Shown one piece after another: positions 1 to 7,349 of a stretch of DNA of 30,369 bases. Origin of the DNA: Phoronis ovalis (taxonomy: Eukaryota; Phoronida; Phoronidae). Where the stretch lies: contig JAOXYB010031842.1 of NCBI GenBank assembly GCA_028565635.1, forward strand, positions 1-30,369. The letters are read 5' to 3'. The notes beneath the pieces are model-generated. The model was not told where the DNA came from. It searched no databases and saw only the letters and a program-made list of their open reading frames with translations. A program made the translations under genes and the position numbers. Every line of letters starts with the position of its first letter. The stretch's first letter is position 1.

Positions 1-210
1 AAAAGAAATTTTTGAAACTGTTTGCAATTACAGTCACAAACTGTTTCCAAGCAGTTTCACTGGTTAGTCATTGCATGGAAGTTAATATGAACAATTCTTA
101 TTTAGTATAATTCAATAAATTAAACATACAGTAGTATAAACAATTATCATTATTAAACCAACAACATATAAGCTTGCAAGATTATGGTACTTGTGTTTGA
201 CAAGTTATAC

Positions 211-1284
211 CTTGGACTCCATCGCCTTGACCTCGAGTCCGTTTTGTCTACATTATCCACCTGTGACCGTACAAGGTTTATAAAATTATTGTTGTCTGCT
301 AGCAGAGGGCTGATTTGTTGTATTATGTCCTGCAGGTCTTTTTCATCCTGTAAACAAATTAAGCCACACTGATTTTAATTTTTTGTGCATATGCTCTTGT
401 AAGAATTTTAAGCATACAGTTAGCTTTCTATATTAGTATCTTGAAAAGTTCTACACATTTTTACTTTGGCACAAAGTTTTGCTAAAGTGGTAAAAGTACA
501 AGAACATTGTTACATTGCCAATGTAATGTTATAATTGTTACTAACCTTCTACAAGTAAAATTCCATTTTCATCTTCAGTGCTACATTCTTCCTCTGCATC
601 ATTTCTGTTTCTCTTGTAATTTAAATTTTGCTTTGCCTTTTTACAGCTTTCACAACAGTAATTCTCAAGTAAAGGAATAAAAATATGCCAGGCACCAGAT
701 CTCGAATGATCCCAAGGATTCTCATCACCTGGGATGATCCATGTGTCAGCATTCGTACTTTGACTTTCAAATCCGGGACATGGTCAGAGCAACTTCATAC
801 AACTAAAGAGTGCACACAACTCATTTACTGCAAAATTTGTGTTGTGGCAAGCTATATTCGTGTGCTTACTCTGTTGCTGTGACATTCCAATTCTAAATGT
901 GCATCCTGGTGTATGATAAGTTCAGTTAAAACTCTGTTACAATTTAACATATATCCACTTATGTGGCAACACCTTACTTCATGTTCATTGTTTTGAAGCA
1001 CAACCAGATCTTTGCTTATAGCAAAGGCTTGTAGATCTTGAAACTGTATTGTAGGTAATGTATTGTTTATTATTTTTGGAAGATCAGTATAAAATAATTC
1101 CGATTTATTCGTATCATTATTTTTTTGCCAGATGACTTTTTTTGTATATTAGGGAAAGTATATGTCAGTACATTTCCAAAGCGCTTCTTTGATAATTCGC
1201 TACTGTTATTGTTACTGTTGAAATGATGGTAAAAGTCAGCTGGCCTCAGTAGCGCACTTTTTTGGACACTAATTTGTTAGAAGC
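211..1284 (-). pseudogene. Decayed multi-exon transposase-like gene (family not identified)
   Basis: Read on the minus strand, this stretch codes for protein-like sequence in two blocks. The upstream block runs 1284 to 546, between a good acceptor (TTTACAG) and a GTTAGT donor. It includes stretches reading ADFYHHFNSNN, KRFGNVLTYTFPNIQ, FQDLQAFAISKDLVVLQ, RCCHISGYMLNCNRVLTEL and ENYCCESCKKAKQN. Keeping this reading needs at least two frame changes, and one in-frame TGA lies near 786. The second block (347 to 211) has acceptor TTTACAG and donor GTATAAC, reads LQDIIQQISPLL and ends in SRRWSP. A basic RRW.P stretch is seen in some THAP/P-element-like transposases, but this assignment is weak. The two blocks are out of phase as drawn (phase 1 into phase 0). 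Frameshifts, the stop and the phase clash argue for a dead mobile-element gene. Sequence errors or extra introns are the alternative. Confidence 0.45.
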
Positions 1285-1420
1285 CTGTAAATAAGGAAGC
1301 ATAAAAAGTTTAGTAGCATAAAAGTCATATCATGTATGTTACATATTATAGATATATAAATAGTTATATAAACCAGCATTATTCAAATTATATAATCTGT
1401 AAAAATGTAAGTAGTTACAA

Positions 1421-1467
1421 CCTGTGTGTAATTATAAGTTTGATAAACCTGTGTGTAATTATAAGTT
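1421..1467. repeat. Two-copy 27-bp direct repeat
   Basis: The word CCTGTGTGTAATTATAAGTT occurs at 1421 and again at 1448, giving a 27-bp period. It is a short tandem duplication in otherwise featureless AT-rich sequence and has no visible function. Confidence 0.7.
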
Positions 1468-1957
1468 TTTGTTACTGCCGATTGCACCAAATGGTGATAA
1501 AGGTGAATACGTACTTATTATTATCAAATTCTGTAAAATTTGTCTGCAAATTTAGGCAGTATGTTTTACCAATGTTAGTGTATACTTCAAAATTGTGAGA
1601 TGTTTTTTATAAGATCTTTGCAATTATTGTGTTCTCCATTGTCGAGAAGCATTCCGACTGTATGTACACAGAATATCTGTTTGTTAAGGGGTTAATGTAT
1701 TGTATATATGTAATATCGAGTGCAGACTTTCAAAAGCCTCTATATTTGGATCTAGAAATGTCCAGATTATAAAATAATATAGTCTACAGCTATCCTTAAC
1801 TTTTAATGTTCAATAAAATGTAAACTATTTTGATAAAAAGTTGATTAAAAAACATCGAAAGGTACAAATGCAATGGTAAGTGTTACTGGATGATTATCAA
1901 TAAAACTGCTTAATTTCTAAAATTTGAGTTCGCTTTAATTCATGTACAATAACTTAC

Positions 1958-2070
1958 CAAAAACTTGCACGAAATGCTTCCAATGACATTTCGAAATTTC
2001 TGCCAACAATTTGTTTAAAAACATTTGTCCGATCAGCGACGATTTCCGGTGGCCTAGTTAGAGTGAAAGG
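1958..2070 (-). other. Coding-like minus-strand segment ending at a splice donor
   Basis: On the minus strand an open frame follows a TGA at 2071-2073 and reads on to a strong donor (TTTTG|GTAAGTT, exon edge 1958). The peptide includes RPPEIVADRTNVFKQIVG and FEMSLEAFRASF, which is protein-like in composition. No family is recognised. It lies just upstream, in the minus direction, of the 211-1284 relic and may be an earlier exon of the same decayed gene, but no clean phase join was found. A chance frame is possible. Confidence 0.25.
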
Positions 2071-2463
2071 TCAATTTCCTTAAGGATCACCGTCTTCGGA
2101 GACAACTTTTGGGTTTGTTGTTGAATATTTCGTATGTCTGTGGAGGTACGTGGATGGAAACATTTAAGGAGTTAAGAGTTGTTCTGGTAAGTTTCTTGAG
2201 GGTGTGTGGGCTGATTGGCAAAAAATTCAACCATGAAATTTTCAATTCTCGTGTCACCCCTTGATACTATTATATATAGTACGAACCGTGTTGGACCCAG
2301 GAGCTATATTGATCATTTCTACGAGTTTTCATGGCATTTTTTGGATTTTTGATTTGGTGATAAGTGTGAATGACAGAAGTGGAAATATATTTATTTCATT
2401 CATTTCATATTTTTTATTCGTTTTATATTTTTTTAAGCACCAGTCCCCTGTGATGCAGACTGA

Positions 2464-3110
2464 GACATTCTTTTCAATGAAGTGGAAGACGTGGTCCCTG
2501 GATTATACCTGGCGAATGACTCAGACACACCTACTTATCAAAGGTGGATTAAAAAACATGGTCACAGAGAATCCTGTGAAAAGCTAGATTTCGTCTTTGT
2601 CACAAGACCACTTTGAAACTCAATTCTGAGTCCTGAAGTGGAAGGAGACTTGACAAGCGATCATTTACCGATTCATGTCAATCTACAGTCTAATGTGGGA
2701 CTTCTGGCAAAAGATCCCCCTTAAACAATTAAATCATTTAAGTCGACTAATTGGAAGAAATTTGCGGAAGATATTTCGGAGAGTCTTGATCCTGACTGTG
2801 TAAACTTAGACTCTCCTAGAGACTACATAGTACATACTACAGATAACATAGATGTTGAATGCGAAAAAATCAGTATATGCATTAATGCAGCATTCGACAT
2901 AAATTCAAAAATAATTACAGTCAGACCGAGATTATGGAGATGCTCTGCGAAAATTCAGTCCGATATTCGTCTCAAACGAAAACTTAGGCGACTACCACAA
3001 AAACACAGTCACAGAACTCTGTAAGTCTGTATAATATTAATAATCTTAAAAACAGAGTTGCAAAGTTTAATATCGTGCAATTAATAAACAAAAAAGGGAG
3101 TAGGTTGCCT
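2464..3110 (+). pseudogene. Non-LTR retrotransposon endonuclease/linker relic
   Basis: One plus-strand frame (codons starting 2464, 2479 and so on) reads through about 560 bases with only two stops, a TGA near 2613 and a TAA near 2722. It gives the C-terminal half of an APE-type (EEP fold) endonuclease: NDSDTPTYQRW, then KLDFVFVTRP, then the diagnostic LTSDHLPIHV. A W..F linker follows (STNWKKFAEDI), ending in a basic LKRKLRRL run. After a +1 shift near 3022 a further RT-linker-like stretch (NINNLKNRVAKFN) reaches about 3100. The order endonuclease, SDHLPI, W..F linker is that of Jockey/CR1/RTE-type LINE ORF2 proteins. The reverse-transcriptase domain is missing, so this is a truncated dead copy. 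The family is certain in kind but not in clade. Confidence 0.8.
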
Positions 3111-3213
3111 ATTATCAAATTCTCTGGGTACTCCGCTATCGATTATGTGCTTTAGCTGTCCAGTGAAACACTTAGAGGACAAATATTTGGAACTGTTAGT
3201 ACTAAAAACAAAC

Positions 3214-3427
3214 CTTTTCGTAACCCAAATGGTCCCGAAAACACTTTATTTCTTCCGATGATATTTTCATTTACGTAAGTGCTAAAAGTCTCAGACGTTG
3301 TCCATTTATCGTTAGCACTATAATTAGTAAAATTATGTGGTATTTCGAAGAATTTGCGTCCAGCATGAGGGAGACTTTTGAAACTTTTAACGTCTGACAG
3401 CCCTGAAAACACGCTACTTGCAGCCAT
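3214..3427 (-). CDS. First coding exon, possible class-V aminotransferase-like protein
   Basis: The minus-strand ATG at 3427 sits in an AAGATGGCTGC context and opens 71 codons. The frame ends at a plausible donor (AAAAG|GTTTGT, exon edge 3214, phase 1). The protein begins MAASSVFSGLSD and ends VNENIIGRNKVFSGPFGLRK. A stretch of the form 'N.IG....F..PFG.R' precedes the first conserved strand in some uncharacterised class-V (PLP-dependent, cysteine-desulfurase-like) aminotransferases of animals and plants. This is family recollection, not a search result. The PLP-binding lysine and the rest of the fold would be in later exons. I found none of them between this point and the window start, so the gene is either split by a very long intron that has taken in transposon relics or has lost its downstream part. 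Confidence 0.4.
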
Positions 3428-3654
3428 CTTATTTTAGCAAATGCCACGTGCTCCTTACGGAAATACATTACGAATATTATTACATAAAACAATGTGGACA
3501 TTCAGTTACCAAGCAAATATTCATTATTACGACAAAAGCTGTTTATATGTAACTATTTAATTATGCATTCTTATTATGTACCATAATTGCATTGTTTCGC
3601 AGTACTATGATTACAGGCTGACGCAAGTTGTGTAGATAAATAGAGTAACATGTT

Positions 3655-4345
3655 GCAATGTCCAGTAACGTGCCAAAGGCGTTAACTAGTGGACATTGCA
3701 ATACTCCCCATGACTTTTGTATACATTACTGTTACTCTAATAATTTTGAAACACTCGGCGCACCCTATGTATTTAATTTGAAACGTTTGGCACGTTACGG
3801 ACATTGCAATACATTATTTCTCTATACATTACTGTTACTCTAATAATTTTGAAATGCTCGGGGCACCCTATGTATTTTGAAAGGTTTGGCACGTTTCATG
3901 AGTGGACATTGCAATACATTACTTTTCTACACATTACTCTATCTCTAATAATTTTGAAACGCTCGGCGCACCCTATGTATTTTGAAACGTTTGGCACGTT
4001 ACTGGACATTGCAATACATTACTCTAATGACTGAATTTTGAAACACTTGGCGCACCCTATGGTTTTTGAAACGTTTGGCACGTCAGGGCCCTACATTGCA
4101 ATGCATTCCTTATTTTGAAACATTTGGCACGGTAACGTGCCAAGCGTTTCAAAATTAAAAGGTAGTAATGTTTTTACAATACTATTTTGAAACATTTGGC
4201 ACGTTAACGTGCCGTTCGTTTCAAAATGTCTTCAACTTTATATATGAAAGTAAGGAAAAGCATTGTATAATTGACAAAAGTAATGCATTTTCATAACATT
4301 TTTCTACAATACAATGCTACAATTTTGAAACGCTTGGCACGGCAT
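3655..4345. repeat. Palindrome-rich tandem repeat (about 80-107 bp units)
   Basis: Four imperfect direct copies start at about 3691, 3798, 3902 and 4002. Each runs GGACATTGCAATACATTA..., then TAATAATTTTGAAACGCTCG, GCGCACCCTATGTATTTTG and AAACGTTTGGCACGTTAC. Degenerate half-units continue to 4345. The 22 bases at 3655-3676 are the exact reverse complement of 3990-4011, so the left edge is an inverted copy. Within 4112-4155 and 4184-4228 the half-unit TTTTGAAACRTTTGGCACG is followed at once by its own inverse, making two near-perfect palindromes of about 44 bp. The structure suggests a satellite-like array or nested ends of an inverted-repeat transposon. Short ORFs here are by-products of the repeat. 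Confidence 0.85.
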
Positions 4346-4370
4346 ACTGGCGCTCGCCCTCAAATGCATT

Positions 4371-4700
4371 TTTTCCACGCCCTCCCCCTTCAGGAAACTC
4401 CTGGATCCGCCACTGCTAATGTTACTTAATTTTGAGACACCTCCGAATTTATTTTGGGCAGTTAGCCAGACGGTATCAGTCAGTTTGCGTAAAAATGGAT
4501 TGCTATTCTCAAATATTTTAAATTTTGGATTGTTACCATTATATTTCACAACTTGAAAATTTGAATTGCTACCCTAAAATTTCAAAAACTTTGGATTCGA
4601 TTTTTTTGCTACCACAAGCTAAAATTTTGGATTGGGTTCACCGGCACATCCCCGTATAGTCAAAAAAACTTGAGTGCCCCCGGGATTCCTCCCTAATCTG
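4371..4700 (-). mobile_element. Non-autonomous interspersed repeat, copy 1
   Basis: One edge reads, on the minus strand, AGTGGCGGATCCAGGAG, a word common at the ends of short non-coding mobile elements in invertebrate genomes (general experience). The other edge reads CCCGGGGGCACTCAAG. The interior has AT-rich near-repeats built on 'GCAATCCAAAATTTT'. It shares the word TAGTCAAAAAAACT (4657-4670) and a CCCGGG end with 16029-16279, so both are probably one family. No terminal inverted repeats or target-site duplication could be fixed. Confidence 0.4.
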
Positions 4701-5712
4701 AGTAATCCTGAAGTTATAAGGGGGCCTTCTACATTTCATAACCGGGTCATAAGAATCTATGAAACGGCAGTCCGTTTCAGGAAAAATTAAGTGGTCACGT
4801 AAAAGTGTATGAATATGAAAACGCATTAAGATATATAGAGCAGTAATGTTAATCAGAAGGTGTGTTGTTGCGAGGTGCACCATGTTATAAACGACCTATA
4901 ATAGCTAGGCAAACAATTATAACTTTATTAACATAAAGGACCAATGACAGGTAGTCAACTTTATTAACATTCCTGTGGGCACATTGGCCATATAAAAGTG
5001 TAATGTGACATGCGTTTGTTTAATGATTTAACAGTTTACAAGCAAGAAACATATTAGTGCGGAACTGAAGTAAGTTTGATCATCTAGACACACATTAAGC
5101 ATGGCATTCAATTCATGCCAAAAATAATATTATTAGTAAAGACTAGTTGCTGGATATTCAATAAACAAACAGATACCATTTTTAAATCCAATTTAGGATA
5201 CATTTCTCACAATAAATTACCGTAAACTAAATTATGCAAATATAAAAATAATGGTCAAAGCGGAAGACTTTACAGGTAGGTGATTATCTTAAAATTGAAA
5301 CTTTTTAAAGGAGCTTTGCAAATTATAAGTTTTCAAGCCAGTAATATCACGGTGTCTAAGAAATAATTAAAATAGGAACTTTGTTATGACAATACTGAAC
5401 GATTTATTTTGTAATCTAATAACCGTTTGACTTTTACATATTTTCTGATAAGAAACGTTTAAGCACAGGATGTAAGTGTACATTATCATTTACAAATATT
5501 GGTACAAGCACACCTGTGGTGTTTTATGAATATTGAAAAAAAAACTTTTATACATTTGGTAAAATGTAGGTACAAAGGTGGTTTGTTTTTGCATGATAAA
5601 TATGTTAATACATGTGCATTTTCATTTTTCCCATAGTCCACGTGTGGCATCTCAATTACTGTATAAGTGTTGATAAAAATAACAACTAAACTGAGAAAGT
5701 GCACTATTATAT
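4701..5712. other. Non-coding AT-rich stretch
   Basis: No ORF here resembles a protein, and no convincing exon flanked by splice sites was seen on either strand. The longest frames (about 76-81 codons, minus strand) have no recognisable motif. Confidence 0.5.
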
Positions 5713-6040
5713 ACATTTTTTATATTGTTAAAAAGTAAATGTAGGTTTAGTTTAAACAATAACAGACTTTAAAACACCTGTATTTTCACGAGCAATAAAT
5801 AACACCAAATCTACTATAAAACAGGATGTTGAGGCAAATGCTGACAACAAACAATTTTTCTTTGGAATGATTTTTAAAACATTTTTTATATAGTTAAAAA
5901 GTAAATGGGAAAAAGTTGATTTACTTTTAGACAAAATAAACTTTAGAACACATGTGTTTTCATGTGTAAGATATAATAGAGGCATCTATGAGCCGGATGT
6001 TGACAAGGAAAACAACGGAACGTATGAGATGTATTATAAC
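5713..6040. repeat. Diverged tandem repeat, about 165-bp period
   Basis: ACATTTTTTATATTGTTAAA at 5713 recurs as ACATTTTTTATATAGTTAAA at 5879, and a third, shorter start is at about 6039. The copies also share AAAGTAAATG, a TTTAAAACAC / TTTAGAACAC block and GGATGTTGA. A weaker relative may lie at 5545-5650. The repeat is diverged and non-coding. The 77-codon minus-strand frame across it is a product of the repeat. Confidence 0.65.
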
Positions 6041-6436
6041 ATTTTTATATTGCTGAACAGTACACTTAATATTTTAAATACCTTAAATAGTTATCTTTTA
6101 ACGACGAAATTGCCGACACAGAGGTAAAATAAACTAAAACTTGCGTGCACATAATATGCCTTGTAATTATCTTGCTTATATTCGCTTAGCGCTGTAAATG
6201 TTGTACTAATACCGCTAATACCTTGAGCATTCTCTAGTTATTTTAGCAACCTTAACTTTGCAATGTCTTTGTGATATTAGGGATTGAGCCCGCAGACGAA
6301 CTGTTACCGAAGAAACAGATGCGTAAAGCACCAGCTTTTACAAGTCCTATGAAAGTTTTTGTATCACTCTTACGATCCAATTCATGCAATTAACTGTTCC
6401 TGTGCTTAATAATTATGATAATTTTTATAATGATAA

Positions 6437-6870
6437 TTGAATTTTATTTGTTAAACTTTAGGCCTCAGGCCATGTTTTACAATATACATGTTCATAGAGA
6501 ATTACATAGTGGTAGCATATCAAAACCAATCAAATGAACATATTTACAATATATATATATACATGCACAAATTAATGTTCCTCCCACACTCACCTAGCAC
6601 AGCAGCATTTGTTGTGCTTTTTGAAACACATAATACTCGTCTACAGAATTCTCTTTGAACTATTTCTATAGCATCCCTGTATTAATTACCCCAAATTTCA
6701 CTTCCATACAACAATATAGGTAAAATATTTACATCAAATAAATGAAACAAAATAGACGCAGGAACATTATCACAGCTTTTAGATACTCTAATGAAAGACC
6801 TAATTTGCCTCCCTAGCCTGCTGAGCTAATGTTTTGGTAGCTGCTGACCACAATAATACACAAGAAATTG
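6437..6870 (-). pseudogene. Non-LTR retrotransposon reverse-transcriptase C-terminal relic
   Basis: On the minus strand the frame reads ATKTLAQQA near 6840, then after a one-base shift near 6815 RQIRSFIRVSKSCDNVP. It continues LFHLFDVNILPILLYGSEIWG, a TAA stop, then IEIVQREFCRRVLCVSKSTTN and VLGECGR. LF...V.PILLYGSE.WG followed by Q..F.R..L...K.T.N..V.GE.GR is the region just after the catalytic domain of LINE reverse transcriptases. The element's probable 3' end near 6437-6470 reads ATGGCCTGAGGCCTAAAG followed by an AATAAA-rich tail. The frameshift, the stop and the lack of the catalytic domain mark it as a 5'-truncated dead copy. It is on the opposite strand to the 2464-3110 relic, so the two are separate insertions. 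Confidence 0.8.
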
Positions 6871-7349
6871 CACCTTTGTGTATAGCTGGTATAAATATTT
6901 TACAAAACCAATCTGTTTTCTAACTCCTTGCGTATTCTGTTCTCGTGATTTTTCAAAGGTGCATAACGAAGAGGAAGCTGCTATTGAAAGTCCAGTTAAT
7001 GAAGTCCTGGTCAAACTTGCGGTCAAAGAATAGAAAGCACTAACCCCGTTGGTCAGTGTAGGAATCATTAATGAATAGCTTGCCAGTGTCTTTCTTGCTC
7101 CCCAGAAAAACATTTAGCCGTGCAATTAACAAAGCGAGATATTGCAACAGATTTCGTTTTCATTTTTATGATTTTTTGAACATGCAGGTATTTTGGGGGG
7201 TTTTCTTTCTGGCGTGTTTAAGTTTAAAATTTAAAATATGTCAGTGAAATTTTAAAAGTAGCAGGTAAAAGAATTCTAATTTCATGATATATATTTTAGA
7301 AGTACTTTAAAATGTTCCACCTACAATTATTTTTAACTCCTTTTTACAG

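Noticed and set aside
3804-4034. Plus-strand frame with repeated HPMYFE blocks
   Set aside because: It lies inside the non-coding tandem array, and the repetition comes from the DNA unit.
3655-4345. CRISPR-like array
   Set aside because: The units are degenerate, contiguous and without unique spacers, and the genome is animal.
6880-7113. Ser/Leu-rich minus-strand frame and an opposite acidic plus-strand frame (VHNEEEAAIESPVNE)
   Set aside because: Either strand could look coding, no splice sites bracket either one, and no family was recognised. Left unassigned.
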